Positions 18,911 to 29,045 of a DNA stretch of 64,000 nucleotides are shown here, piece by piece. The DNA is taken from positions 62,001 to 126,000 of the forward strand of contig JAJRYV010000081.1 in the NCBI GenBank assembly GCA_024275575.1, read 5' to 3'. The notes under the pieces were generated by a model that saw only the letters and a list, made by a program, of their open reading frames with translations, did no database searches and was not told where the DNA came from. Source of the DNA: a bacterium. GTDB taxonomy: Bacteria > Zhuqueibacterota > Zhuqueibacteria > Zhuqueibacterales > Geothermadaptataceae. Numbering within the stretch: the first letter of the stretch is position 1; each line of letters opens with the position of its first letter. Both the position numbers and the translations under genes were made by a program.

Positions 18911-19816
18911 ATGAAACAGATAAAATATATCATTCTTGCCGCTCTGCTTTTCAGCGCCTGCGGCACCGGCGTTGTCGAAGTGGATGACAGCAATTACGAA
19001 CCCAAAATCGCTCTTGATGGTTATATTTATCCTCACACCCCGGTAAAAAACATTCGTATCATGCGCAATTTCCCGCTCAATACCTCACTTTTGCGCACCG
19101 ACATTTTTCTTGTCGACGCCGAGGTTGTGCTCACCGATGTGAGCAATCAAAAAGATTATCCGCTGATTTTTAATCCGCAGGCGCTGGCGCATGAATATCC
19201 GGGAAATGATTTGCTTATCGAACACGGACAGGCATATATGCTTTCGGTTAAAGCCACTATCGATGGAGTGAATTTGCAATGCCGCACCACAACGGTCGTG
19301 CCCCAGGAAGGATTCTCCATCGTAAGAGAAAATTCGAAAATTACGCCCTCCACCTATTTTCCCATCAATGATGACGGCAGCACGGAAAGATGGGAATTCG
19401 CCTTTGAACGCAGCCCGAACACCGGGTTTTACGCCCTCTCCATCGTTGCGCTGGAGGCGGATACCAGCACTTATATTTATGAAAGTCCCTTCAGTCGTTT
19501 TGATACTGCAGCAGATTTTGAGGAAGATGAATGGAAAGACCTGATTTATAACTTTACCTGGCAGCAAGATTTGCAGGAAGAAAGCGGTGAAACCACACTG
19601 CCGCTGGACTGGTATCTTTTTGCATTTTACGGCAAATACCGCACGATTCTCTACGCCGGAGATCAAAATTTTCGCGATTATTTGCTCACCGCCTGGCAAG
19701 TACAGGAAATCGATGGCAATTTCCATGAGCCCATACTCAACATTCAGGGGGATGGTATCGGCGTTTTCGGCTCCGCCATCGCTGATACCGTTTTTCTTGA
19801 AGTCCTGCGAAACTGA
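18911..19816 (+). CDS. DUF4249-type lipoprotein
   Basis: A 301-residue lipoprotein with signal and lipobox (LLFSACG). The body begins with the KIALDGYIYPHTPVKNI strand and the DAEVVLTD segment that mark the DUF4249 family, known mainly as surface lipoproteins paired with SusC-like TonB receptors. It likely covers or assists the receptor encoded 30 bp upstream. Exact ligand unknown. Confidence 0.82.
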   Translation: MKQIKYIILAALLFSACGTGVVEVDDSNYEPKIALDGYIYPHTPVKNIRIMRNFPLNTSLLRTDIFLVDAEVVLTDVSNQKDYPLIFNPQALAHEYPGNDLLIEHGQAYMLSVKATIDGVNLQCRTTTVVPQEGFSIVRENSKITPSTYFPINDDGSTERWEFAFERSPNTGFYALSIVALEADTSTYIYESPFSRFDTAADFEEDEWKDLIYNFTWQQDLQEESGETTLPLDWYLFAFYGKYRTILYAGDQNFRDYLLTAWQVQEIDGNFHEPILNIQGDGIGVFGSAIADTVFLEVLRN

Positions 19817-19882
19817 TTCAACAGCCGATTTCTTTAAATACGGCAGAAATGCCCCCAATGCCACAAAAGAGATCATAGCCCA

Positions 19883-19920
19883 GGCATCTTGCCCGCATAT
19901 CATACGGCAGGCAAGATGCC
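19883..19920. repeat. Inverted repeat between convergent genes
   Basis: GGCATCTTGC and GCAAGATGCC form a perfect 10-bp stem, with a CCCGCAYAY-like end on both arms. It lies between the end of the DUF4249 gene and the end of the next minus-strand gene, so it may end transcription or be a dispersed palindromic element. Confidence 0.6.
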
Positions 19921-20082
19921 CGCACTACATTTCCTGTTACTTTATCAATTGAGGTTTTGGGAGTACCATCCCTTGATGGCTTGCAGCATAAAATAGTGCA
20001 TAAAAGCACTACACTGCAAAACTTAAAGCCTGTCTTCATACCATTAAAGCCGCAACCTTCCAAAACTTTACCGGAAAAGTGC

Positions 20083-20114
20083 AAAAAAAAGCCGGGCTAA
20101 AATCCAACCCGGCT
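20083..20114 (-). terminator. Terminator of the 881-residue surface protein gene
   Basis: On the minus strand AGCCGGG...CCCGGCT is followed by eight Ts, 20 bases past the stop codon. Confidence 0.88.
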
Positions 20115-20134
20115 CAACTTGACATGAAATAATT

Positions 20135-22738
20135 CTAACGGATCAAAAGCATTTTTTCTTTGGCAAAATAAACCTGTCGGGCGTTTTTTGTCACCCGCAA
20201 GAGGACAAAATAGGTGCCGCTGGCAACCGATTGTGCGTCCCAGGCGAGTTTATGACTGCCGGCGGGCATCACGGCAGAAAGCAGCGTCGCGACACGGCGG
20301 CCCTGCACATTGTAGATTTCGAGATGTACGGTTGCCTGTTCTTTGAGGTCAAACGGGATTGTCGTTTGCGGGTTAAACGGGTTTGGATAGTTCATTTTGA
20401 GTTGAAATTTATCCGGAACAGCCGTAAAACTTTCACCCACAGCGGATGGGTCTTTAACACTGATGAGAACATCGATATCGGAGCTGGCACCCTGCTGATC
20501 GGAGACGGTGAATGTCACCAGTTCGCTTCCCCGCCACTGGGAATTGAGTGGTGCGATGGTCGCTGTAAAACCGACAAAACCGATGAAAAAGTTTGTCGAA
20601 GGCCCTGCCGAAACACTGAGGGTTTCCATGGCATCGTCAATATCCGAGATATATGGTTTCAAATCGAGTGGCGCGAACGCTTCACCGGGGGGGGCCGCCT
20701 GCTCTTCAATTTGGCGAAAAACCGGTGCGTCATTCACCGCTGTAACGATGAAACTGGCGGATGCGCTGTCGGTATTGCCGGCGGGGTCGGTCGCTGTGAA
20801 CAGAATATTTTCTGCTCCGGCCCATTCCGAATCCGGCACCGCGATTGACGCTGTGCTATCACTGATGGAAACCAGCAGTGCGTGATTGCCTGTAAAACTC
20901 CAACTCAAATCGGAATTTGGGTAGTCCGGGTGGGTGACGAACTGATTGAGAATGATATCCTGAAATAAGCCACCCTCGGCAATCGTTTGGCTCGGGATTG
21001 CGCTGATAATGGGGCGCGAGTTGTTGACCAGAATAAGCACTTCGGACTGGGTCTCACCGCCATCGTCATCGATGACTTTTACCGCCACTTTATAGGAACC
21101 GCTATCAGCATAGGCTTTTGTCGCTTCTGCGCCGGGTGTTTCAAAAATGTCGTCGCCGTCGAGATCCCAGGAAAACTCGTGCGTGTCGAAAATACCGGCG
21201 TCAGAAACGCTGGCACGCAGAATCACCGGTTTATCTTTTATCGTGTGGTAGGGGCTGCCGGTGCTTAAAACCGGCAGGGCGTTGGTGATTGTTACGGTAT
21301 ATGTTTTTTTACCGAGAAGTCCATCGGTATCGATGACACCGAGGGTGATTTCGCCGGTGAAATCATCACCGAAAAAGCGTTTTGTCTGCGGCTGGCCTGA
21401 TGTTTCATCGAAAGTGCCGTCGTTATCCCAATCCCAACTATAGCTGACGATGGTTTTGCCATCCGGGGAGAAGGATGCTGATGCATCAAATTCAACGGAA
21501 TCGCCTTCAACAGCCGTATAAGGCCCGTTGGCAACAGCAGTCGGCGGGTATTCGAACTGGGCATTGCGGAAAAAAAGTTGACCATCGATAGGATAGACGA
21601 CGTAGAACATCGTTTGCCAGGCTTTTAATACTTCTTTTTCCCGCCCATCGGTGCGCCGGGTATCACCGGCAAGAGTTACATATTCAGACCATGTCACCCC
21701 GCCGTCGGAGGAATAACGCGATCGCAGATTAGTGGAATCCGCCTGATTATATGTCGCAACGACATATTGTCCATCATCAGAAGCGGCGACATTACCTTTC
21801 CCCAGGCTATGCTGCCATTCCCCGAGTTCAAATTTATCAGTGAGCACGATATCCCGCACTTGCTCGCCGTTTTCAAAACGAATGTAGCGTAGCGTCCGGT
21901 CGTTTTCCAGCGCTTTGTCTTTCGCAGCGCCGTAGACGATATGCACATTGCCGGATTGATCGGCAAAAATATCAGCATTGCCGTTGCGATCGACGGCGTC
22001 TTTGGAGTGGATATCGCCGGCTTTTTCCAGCGTCTCGCCGCCATCAAAGGAGCGCCAATAGGTCAATGGGCCGCCGGCAATGCCCTGATGGCTGCGATCG
22101 GGAGAGCACAGCAGAATATGTAAAACATCATCCTGGCTTATGGAGATTTCTAGGCGGTCATCAGCGCGGTAGCGGTCGAGATTTTCCTGTTTCCGCTGAA
22201 TGCGGCCATTGACGATTTTATAATAAGTGGCGCTGCCAAAAATATCATTATTACCGTCCGATTTTCCTGTCAACACATGCGCCACACCTTTGGAATCCAC
22301 GTCGATGCGTGCCAGATAGGCACGGTACTGCTTGTCGACAAGTTTTAATGATGGGCTCCAGTCACCGTTTTCCATTTTGTATGTATAAAAAATATCGAAA
22401 GTCCAGTTGCCGCGGTGGATGCGGAAAACCACATGCGGCCTTCCGGTTGCAGGATCAAAAGCAATCGAGGGGCCGAAATAAAAACCGCCCCAGCTTTTTT
22501 CGCCGCTTGCCCGTGGAATTTTTTCCGAGGAGAGCACAGTTCCCTGCGGCGATAGAACAGTATAAACCGAACCGCTGTTATTATAGATGAGGTGTATATT
22601 ACCGGTTGCCGGATCGATATCAAAATCCGGCGTCTCACCCGGTCCGAGATCGATGGCTTCACTCCACTCCTGCGCTGCGAGAGCTTGCAGGCTGGAGAAC
22701 ATCAAAATCAGCAGAAAACCCAGGATGCGTTTTTTCAT
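20135..22738 (-). CDS. Secreted BNR/PKD/cadherin-like protein with type A C-terminal sorting tail
   Basis: 867 residues from the ATG at 22738, which has GAGGA just upstream; a longer reading to 22780 lacks one. After a signal peptide there is a sialidase-like propeller of about 400 residues with repeated Asp-box-like pieces (YWRSFDGGETLEKAG, RYSSDGGVTWSEY). Two PKD domains follow (VANGPYTAVEGDSVEFDAS; SWDLDGDDIFETPG), then two Ig/cadherin-like domains that both carry the SEWAGAE/SQWRGSE pattern. The tail begins YPNPFNPQTTIPF and ends KMLLIR, a type IX-style sorting or FlgD-like domain. It is probably surface-exposed and may bind glycan or protein. It closely parallels its neighbour at 22850-27490. 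Confidence 0.85.
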   Translation of the reverse strand: MKKRILGFLLILMFSSLQALAAQEWSEAIDLGPGETPDFDIDPATGNIHLIYNNSGSVYTVLSPQGTVLSSEKIPRASGEKSWGGFYFGPSIAFDPATGRPHVVFRIHRGNWTFDIFYTYKMENGDWSPSLKLVDKQYRAYLARIDVDSKGVAHVLTGKSDGNNDIFGSATYYKIVNGRIQRKQENLDRYRADDRLEISISQDDVLHILLCSPDRSHQGIAGGPLTYWRSFDGGETLEKAGDIHSKDAVDRNGNADIFADQSGNVHIVYGAAKDKALENDRTLRYIRFENGEQVRDIVLTDKFELGEWQHSLGKGNVAASDDGQYVVATYNQADSTNLRSRYSSDGGVTWSEYVTLAGDTRRTDGREKEVLKAWQTMFYVVYPIDGQLFFRNAQFEYPPTAVANGPYTAVEGDSVEFDASASFSPDGKTIVSYSWDWDNDGTFDETSGQPQTKRFFGDDFTGEITLGVIDTDGLLGKKTYTVTITNALPVLSTGSPYHTIKDKPVILRASVSDAGIFDTHEFSWDLDGDDIFETPGAEATKAYADSGSYKVAVKVIDDDGGETQSEVLILVNNSRPIISAIPSQTIAEGGLFQDIILNQFVTHPDYPNSDLSWSFTGNHALLVSISDSTASIAVPDSEWAGAENILFTATDPAGNTDSASASFIVTAVNDAPVFRQIEEQAAPPGEAFAPLDLKPYISDIDDAMETLSVSAGPSTNFFIGFVGFTATIAPLNSQWRGSELVTFTVSDQQGASSDIDVLISVKDPSAVGESFTAVPDKFQLKMNYPNPFNPQTTIPFDLKEQATVHLEIYNVQGRRVATLLSAVMPAGSHKLAWDAQSVASGTYFVLLRVTKNARQVYFAKEKMLLIR

Positions 22739-22849
22739 TATTTTCCTCGACACGTTAATTAATAAATTCACTTTATTCATTGTTCAAAATTCCCTGAAAT
22801 TCAAGATTCCCTTCATCATGTGAGTTTATCAGAGTCCGTTTCATCTTTT

Positions 22850-25800
22850 TCAACGGATGAGCAACATCTTCCGGCGCGCCGAATAAACCAGTTTTTGACC
22901 ATGCATGATCTGGATTTGCAAGAGATATGTTCCGGTCGCAAAGCGCGTAGCGTCCCACAGTATTTTATGCCGCCCGGCCGGCATATATTTATTGACCAGC
23001 CGGTTCACTTCCCGGCCCGTAATATCGAAAATGATTATTTTTACCTCTCCGGCATCCTTCAGATCAAATGTAATTGTCGTTTGCGGGTTGAAGGGGTTGG
23101 GATAATTCTGTTGCAAGGCAAAACTCTGCGGTAACCGGCTGTCGCTTTCGGCAACGGCGGTAGTATTCTTTCCCGAAAAAACCACCGATACCGTGGCAGT
23201 CGCCGAATCGACATCAGTGATCGAGAAAATGACAGTATCCGCACCTACCCACTTTTCTTGCGGTTTGGAAATGGCGGCAACCAGGCCGGAGATGGTCACC
23301 GTGACCTGTGCATAACCCGAAGCGGAAAGGCTTAACTCTTCGAGTGTATTGTCAGCGTCGTGTACGAAATCTGCAAAATCGATGGCGGTAAAGTTTTCTC
23401 CGGCATCCACCTGCTGATTTTCGATAGTCTCGATGACTGGCACGTCATTTACCGGATTAACTGTAAAAATGACCGATGTCGTGTCTGCATAGCCTTCAGG
23501 GTCACTGCTGATGAATGAAATTTTTTCCGAACCGGCCCATTCTGAATCAGCCGCAGCGATAGCGAAGGAAAAAAGGCTCTTTTGCTGCTGCACCAAGATT
23601 TTCTGATTGCCAAAATAACTCCAGTTGAGCTCTTCAAAACCGTTGTCGCCGTCGCTGGTATAATTTTGCAAATCCAGATCAGCAAAAGGCTGATTTTCAT
23701 CCGTCACCTGCATTGGAATAGCTGAAAAAACCGGTGGTGTAAAATCGATGGAATTATGCCGCCGGATGTACTGTGGTTGCTGCCCTTCAATCACGGTTAA
23801 GCGCTGCCCGGCTGCCACATCGAATAATTTTGTCGTACCACCGGCAGGCCAGCGAATGATCAAGCTATCGGCGAAATCAGCCTGTGCCAAACCGAGGTGG
23901 AAAGGAACGATCGCACCGGAAACAAAACCTTCACCGGCGAGCATGATGCGTTTCTGACGCAGACCCGCGGCAAAACACTCGATCTCCGCCCCGATTGCAT
24001 CCCGGTTGCTGATCTGCCCCTGTGGTTTGATGACCAGCCAATTCGTTGGTCCTGCCAGGTTGTCCATCAGGACACTTTTCTGCCCTGAGTTCGAGTAGAA
24101 TACGTCAACATCACCATCGTGGTCAAAATCGGTGACACAGGAGCCATAACCGCTATCCCAGGTTTTAACACCGAAATCGCTCAACTTCGTAAATGTACCG
24201 TCCCCGTTATTCCTGAAAACTTTATCGGCGCCAAAATTGATAACGATCAAATCGAGCCAGCCGTCATTATCAAAATCGGCAAAATTGCAACCGGTAGAGC
24301 GATCGTTATCAGTCAAACCCGCCGCATTTGTAACGTTGGTAAAATAACCGCTGCCACTGTTTTGAAAAAGCGCGTTACTACCTGTTGCATTGGAAACGAA
24401 CAGATCAAAATCACCGTCGTTGTCATAATCTCCCACCGTGACACCCTGCCCGTGCATCGAGCTCATGCTGATGCCGCGTTCGTAGCCTTTTTCATAAAAA
24501 CGATTATTGCCGTTGTTGATGAACAGCAGGTTGGCGTTTTCTGTGCCGGTATCATCGTCGGTGCCGCGGGAGACAAAAATATCGAGATCGTCATCCCCAT
24601 CGGCGTCAAAAGCGACAGCGCCAACACAAAATTTTTTATAGCCAAAGTTGAAATTCGAAGTCTGATTAGAGAAGTAGTCATTCTCGTCCTGCAGGAAAAA
24701 ACGCATTTGATGGCTGAAATTGAACGATAACAAATCGAGCAAACCATCATTATTGAGATCAGCCCAGACCGCTGCCTGTGCCTGCCCGCGGTCATCGATA
24801 CCGTTTTTCCCGGAAATATTTTTAAAAGTATTATTGCCTTCATTGCGGAAAACCTTGCTATGACCGGCTACATTCAGATAAATATCGACAAAACCGTCAT
24901 TGTTAAAGTCTGCCGGTGAAATGCCGCGGTCAAACCAGTGGATATCGCCATAAACAGACCAATTCCCCGCCTGTTCGGAAAATGTGCCGTCCTCGTTGTT
25001 GATAAACAATGAATTGATGGTGTCGTAATTGGCGATGTACAAATCGGTGAAACCATCGTTATTGAAATCGGCACCGGCAACGCCATGCCCCCAGCCCAGA
25101 TCGCCTGGCGGCGCCTGCGCTTGCGCTGCAGAGGCAATATTGGCGAACCTGATCGATCCCTGCACTACAGTACTACCGGCATCTGTCGTAAATTCGAAAC
25201 GCTGCGAAATGGCCTTGTTGCCGTTTACATCTGCAGAAAACACCCGGAAAGTATAATTGGTCGCGCTTTGCAGGCCAAACAACAAGACACGATGCTGCAA
25301 AACATGGCTTGTATCCAGCGGCACAAATGTACCCATAGCGGCTGTGCTGCCATATTCAACCTGCGAGTTTGCCGCTTCATCCGTTTGCCACAAAATCATC
25401 GTCGAATGGGAAGTGATTTCAGACGCAGTAACCTGCGTTATTTCAGGATAAGAATTATCCGGTTGTTTGGTGCGGAATGAAAATACCGCGGAAGAAGATT
25501 CATTTCCCGAGCTGTTTTTCGAAAAAACACGATAAAAATAATCGCTGTCCGGTTGTAAATTTTGCAGAATAATGGCGTGGCTGGTGTCGAAAACGGTCGT
25601 GCGCACACTTGATGAATCGAGATTTGCAGTCAGACCGTAACGCACGAGGGCGTCTGCCGGCTGGTGTGTTTTCCAGCGCACCGTTGCCGTTGCGGTGTCG
25701 ATATCTGCAACTTCGAGCGCTGAAATGACGGGTGATCCAGCGCTGACCAAAACCCGTGCCTCGACGGAGTGTGTTCCGCCGTCGTCATCGCTGACGGACA

Positions 25801-27490
25801 CAGCGATAATCTGCTCACCGACACTTGAAAACTTCGCCTTGATTGTTGATCCGGCGATTTCAAACTGGCCATCATTGTCCAAATCCCAGGAAAACTGCAG
25901 GGAATCATCACTGCCGGCGTCAGTTGCCGTGGCGGAGAGCAGGGTCGGTACATATTGAAATGCAGCGAAAATACTGTCAACTTTGATCACTGGGTTGACA
26001 TTGGCGACATCAACCTGAAATGTGCTTTGTCCGGAAAAACCTTCATTATCGACCACCTGCAAAGTGGCGAGACCGGAAAAATCATCGCTATAAGTGTGTT
26101 CTGCTTTTGCTGAATCCGATTCGAAATCAAAAGTGCCGTCGCCGTCCCAATCCCAGCGATAATTGACAATTTGCCCGTCGGCATCCGTCGAAGCGGAGGC
26201 ATCAAACTGAATCGGTGTGCCCTCAAATCCTGAATATGGGCCGGCGGCATCGGCCACCGGTGATTCACCAAGAGTAATTCTGCGCATTTGAATCGACGAA
26301 CCGGAAGGATAAACGATAAAAAAGCTGTTTTTCCATGAGCGTGCGACCTGCTTGTTGCGCCCTTCAGATTTCCGCGAACTGCCACCGATGCCTTCGGGCT
26401 CCGACCATGTTGCGCCGCCGTCTTTCGATACGCGGTAGCGAATGGGGCCCGTGTCGCTTTTGCGGTACGACATCAGTAAATGGGTGCCGTCGTCGCTGGC
26501 CGCTATCGAGCCGATGCCCAGGGAATGATGCCAGGGATCAAGCTCGCCGCCTGCATTCACCGCCACATCGCGAACACGGTGGCCATTTTCATAACGGGCA
26601 TAGCGGATACTGGAATTATTGCCGAGAGATTTGTCTGATTTTGAGCCATAGGCGATATGGGCGACGCCGTTTTGATCGACAAAAATATCAGCATTGCCGT
26701 TGCGTTTGGTGGCGTCGCTGTGGTGAATATCACCGGTCAGGCGCATTGATTCACCGCCGTCGTAGGAACGATAATAGGTGATGGCGCCACCGTAGGCCGG
26801 GTTTGTTTTTTCCAGCGGATAGCTCAAAACGAGATGCACATCATTGTTGGGGCCACAGGCGAGCTCAACGTGATCGTCTGTTCGGTACTGATTGAGGTTA
26901 CCGATTTTCTTTTCAATATTGCCCTCAGCATCAACACGGAGATAAGTCGCCGGGCCGTCCGTACCACCTGACGGCTTTCCCGAACCATGAACGATATGTG
27001 CTTTTCCGGCTGCGTCGATATCCATGCGTACGGCATAAGCACGGCGGACATTACTGACAATTTTTTTTGCAGCGCTCCAATTCCCATCGCTAAAACGACG
27101 CGTGATGTATATATCATAAAAGTCGTCATGCGTATTAATACGATAACAAACCCGAGGTTCTCCGGTAGTCGGATCGACCGCAACCGTAGCGCCAAACTTC
27201 CAGCCGATAGCATCGCTGTCGGCATTGGAGCCGGGAACGATCTCCTGCAGCAGTATCTCACCGTTCGGATTCATTTTCGTATATTTCACACCACCCCGGT
27301 GTTGCACGATGTGCAGCATACCGTTTTGTTGATCGATATCGAGATCAGGAACGCCTCCGGTTCCGACATCAAAAGTCTCGCTTAAAGTTTGTGCATGAGA
27401 AAAAGATGAAAAAAGAAAAACCAGCAGAATCAGTGTCAGTTGCAGTGCGTGTCCAACGTGAGACATTTGTATTATTTTTCGACAAGACAA
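22850..27490 (-). CDS. Giant secreted protein: BNR propeller, PKD, FN3-like, FG-GAP/ASPIC, cadherin-like, sorting tail
   Basis: 1546 residues. The order is: signal peptide ending SHAQ; a sialidase-like propeller matching the neighbour (YYRSYDGGESMRLTG); two PKD domains; two FN3-like domains (TATVRWKTHQPADALVRYG and TMILWQTDEAANSQVEYG); a seven-fold FG-GAP/VCBS region with DFNNDGFTDLY-type calcium loops; an ASPIC/UnbV domain (SNRDAIGAEIECFA...FHLGLAQ); two cadherin-like domains; and the YPNPFNPQTT tail ending KMLLIR. The start is a TTG at 27490 with AGGAG 9 bases upstream; an ATG at 27466 has no ribosome site but would also give a signal peptide. The FN3 plus FG-GAP/ASPIC block (about 620 residues) is what this protein has beyond its neighbour. 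Confidence 0.87.
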   Translation of the reverse strand: MSCRKIIQMSHVGHALQLTLILLVFLFSSFSHAQTLSETFDVGTGGVPDLDIDQQNGMLHIVQHRGGVKYTKMNPNGEILLQEIVPGSNADSDAIGWKFGATVAVDPTTGEPRVCYRINTHDDFYDIYITRRFSDGNWSAAKKIVSNVRRAYAVRMDIDAAGKAHIVHGSGKPSGGTDGPATYLRVDAEGNIEKKIGNLNQYRTDDHVELACGPNNDVHLVLSYPLEKTNPAYGGAITYYRSYDGGESMRLTGDIHHSDATKRNGNADIFVDQNGVAHIAYGSKSDKSLGNNSSIRYARYENGHRVRDVAVNAGGELDPWHHSLGIGSIAASDDGTHLLMSYRKSDTGPIRYRVSKDGGATWSEPEGIGGSSRKSEGRNKQVARSWKNSFFIVYPSGSSIQMRRITLGESPVADAAGPYSGFEGTPIQFDASASTDADGQIVNYRWDWDGDGTFDFESDSAKAEHTYSDDFSGLATLQVVDNEGFSGQSTFQVDVANVNPVIKVDSIFAAFQYVPTLLSATATDAGSDDSLQFSWDLDNDGQFEIAGSTIKAKFSSVGEQIIAVSVSDDDGGTHSVEARVLVSAGSPVISALEVADIDTATATVRWKTHQPADALVRYGLTANLDSSSVRTTVFDTSHAIILQNLQPDSDYFYRVFSKNSSGNESSSAVFSFRTKQPDNSYPEITQVTASEITSHSTMILWQTDEAANSQVEYGSTAAMGTFVPLDTSHVLQHRVLLFGLQSATNYTFRVFSADVNGNKAISQRFEFTTDAGSTVVQGSIRFANIASAAQAQAPPGDLGWGHGVAGADFNNDGFTDLYIANYDTINSLFINNEDGTFSEQAGNWSVYGDIHWFDRGISPADFNNDGFVDIYLNVAGHSKVFRNEGNNTFKNISGKNGIDDRGQAQAAVWADLNNDGLLDLLSFNFSHQMRFFLQDENDYFSNQTSNFNFGYKKFCVGAVAFDADGDDDLDIFVSRGTDDDTGTENANLLFINNGNNRFYEKGYERGISMSSMHGQGVTVGDYDNDGDFDLFVSNATGSNALFQNSGSGYFTNVTNAAGLTDNDRSTGCNFADFDNDGWLDLIVINFGADKVFRNNGDGTFTKLSDFGVKTWDSGYGSCVTDFDHDGDVDVFYSNSGQKSVLMDNLAGPTNWLVIKPQGQISNRDAIGAEIECFAAGLRQKRIMLAGEGFVSGAIVPFHLGLAQADFADSLIIRWPAGGTTKLFDVAAGQRLTVIEGQQPQYIRRHNSIDFTPPVFSAIPMQVTDENQPFADLDLQNYTSDGDNGFEELNWSYFGNQKILVQQQKSLFSFAIAAADSEWAGSEKISFISSDPEGYADTTSVIFTVNPVNDVPVIETIENQQVDAGENFTAIDFADFVHDADNTLEELSLSASGYAQVTVTISGLVAAISKPQEKWVGADTVIFSITDVDSATATVSVVFSGKNTTAVAESDSRLPQSFALQQNYPNPFNPQTTITFDLKDAGEVKIIIFDITGREVNRLVNKYMPAGRHKILWDATRFATGTYLLQIQIMHGQKLVYSARRKMLLIR

Positions 27491-28196
27491 AGGTGCAATC
27501 TCCTCAATCGTATGGGTGTTCCTAAGTGTATTCTTTTTCGTCGTTTAATTTTCGGAATTATGCGCATAGAATCAGTAAATTATTCTTATCCTTTAAAAAA
27601 GTGATGCTCTTTGAGCAGAAATGGTGCCAGTCATTTATTCTCCTGAAAAATAATCGGCTCTGCCGGAGATCGTACAAATCGATTTTGTACATACAATTAG
27701 CCGGACAGACAGCATGAACCCAAAAAGTTTGACCGGAAAGTCCATTTTGGGGACATGGAGCAATAGCGTTTTGTCCGGCACTCTGCTCAGCGTGTCGCTT
27801 TTCACTCCATGTGTCGGGAGTAAAGCTAAATAATTACGACGTTCATGGTGTAAATCTATTGAGTATTCTACGGTTAGACCCGGGGAAATGCAGATGGAAT
27901 TCTTCGCCCTGACCATGAATGATTGTCGTTTTATCACTATTCTGATGCTGGTTTTTATGACGAACTCATTTTTTTCATTAGCCTGCTACGATTATCGCTT
28001 GCTTTAAGTGTCAAATTTATATAGATTTTGATCTTATTAAATCTGGCTGGTCAGCTCAGGTGTGCTCGTTGGCAATTTAAGCCCATGTGCTCACCCTTCA
28101 AGAAATCCCCGACAGGAAGAATGGTGGGATTCTACGATTGACAAGCAAGGAGAACCCCCCGCCAAGCGGATAGGGCTGAGAGGATGAATTGGCAAT
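27491..28196. other. Gap before the sigma factor gene
   Basis: About 700 bp with no convincing gene; open frames here are short and unrecognised. A dispersed hairpin repeat (28085-28150) lies at its right end. Confidence 0.5.
28085..28150. repeat. Dispersed hairpin repeat, copy 1
   Basis: The core AATCCCCGAC ... GGTGGGATTCTAC, followed by ATTGAC, matches 41628-41690 closely over about 60 bp with a few changes. The arms AATCCC/GGGATT can pair. Neither copy is in a gene. Confidence 0.7.
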
Positions 28197-28865
28197 ATGG
28201 CAAGTTCCTATAAAAAACTTTCCAATACTCGACTGATTCAATTATGCCAACAAGACCCCATCGATGAAATGGCATGGACTGAATTTTATCATCGTTTTCA
28301 CAAGACGATTGCAAGATTCATTTTCAAATGGAACCGGCAGTATAAACAACATCACCTGCCTGATGATTTTACCAGCTATCTGCATGATCTTTCACAGACG
28401 ATCATGCTGAAACTCAGCAGTGATAATCGCCGTGCTCTCAAAGCATTCCGCAATGAAAATAATGATTCTATTTATGCCTATCTGGCAAAGATGGCAAAAT
28501 ATACAGTCATCAATTATTCCAAGCATTATTCAGCAGCAAAGCGCAATGCCCCGACGGTTTCTCTGTTTGAGCCGCTCTCCATCGCAAATGATAAAGAACA
28601 CTTGGAGCTCATCGATCTGCTGGCTTCGCCAACGAATAGTCTGGAAAAGGAACGGCAATATCAGGAAAAAATCGAAGAACTGCGGGAAAAAATAAGAAAA
28701 CAGAAAAAAAACAAGTATTGGAAACGCGATCTCATCATTTTCGAACTGGCTTTTGTACACGAACTCAAAGCGCATGAAATAGCAGCGATCATCTCTTTAG
28801 AGATTTCTGAAAAGAGGATTGCCAACCGTATTACCGAACTGAAAAAATTGTTTAATAAATTATGA
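28197..28865 (+). CDS. Sigma-70 family (ECF-like) RNA polymerase sigma factor
   Basis: A 222-residue protein with the layout of an ECF sigma factor. Region 2 covers about residues 27-120 (AWTEFYHRFHKTIARF, DLSQTIMLKL, SIYAYLAKMAKYTVINY), a charged linker follows, and region 4 is near the C-terminus with the helix-turn-helix HELKAHEIAAIISLEISEKRIANRITELKKL. It would direct RNA polymerase to a small regulon. The following gene encodes a membrane-anchored protein and probably works with it. The ribosome site is weak (GAGAGG about 13 bases upstream). Sequence divergence from classic ECFs leaves some doubt. Confidence 0.75.
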   Translation: MASSYKKLSNTRLIQLCQQDPIDEMAWTEFYHRFHKTIARFIFKWNRQYKQHHLPDDFTSYLHDLSQTIMLKLSSDNRRALKAFRNENNDSIYAYLAKMAKYTVINYSKHYSAAKRNAPTVSLFEPLSIANDKEHLELIDLLASPTNSLEKERQYQEKIEELREKIRKQKKNKYWKRDLIIFELAFVHELKAHEIAAIISLEISEKRIANRITELKKLFNKL

Positions 28866-29045
28866 CACGTTTTTTAGTTTGGGAAATTAGCACCAAAATT
28901 TTGTCTTTAATACGTACAATTCGGAATTCAATTTTACTTAAAAGCGTCAACAGGGATAGTGTACAATTTACAGGATTTGTGATTCACAAATGATGACGAG
29001 AGATTTTATCTAATGATGAATCGCTCACCCGTTCAGGAAAGAAAA

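Noticed and set aside
24119-24730. A 203-codon plus-strand frame inside the giant surface protein gene
   Set aside because: It is antisense to the FG-GAP repeats, whose repeated codons keep the opposite strand open; no ribosome site or family.
22850-27490. CRISPR-like or tandem DNA repeats in the giant gene
   Set aside because: The repetition is at protein level (Asp-rich FG-GAP loops); spacing and DNA sequence vary, so this is a domain repeat.
27635-27937. 100-codon minus-strand frame in the gap before the sigma gene
   Set aside because: No ribosome site, odd composition and no recognisable family.
27950-27975. Solo end of the IS near 27956 (ACGAACTC next to a T run)
   Set aside because: Only about 8 bases match the 20-bp end; this can be chance.
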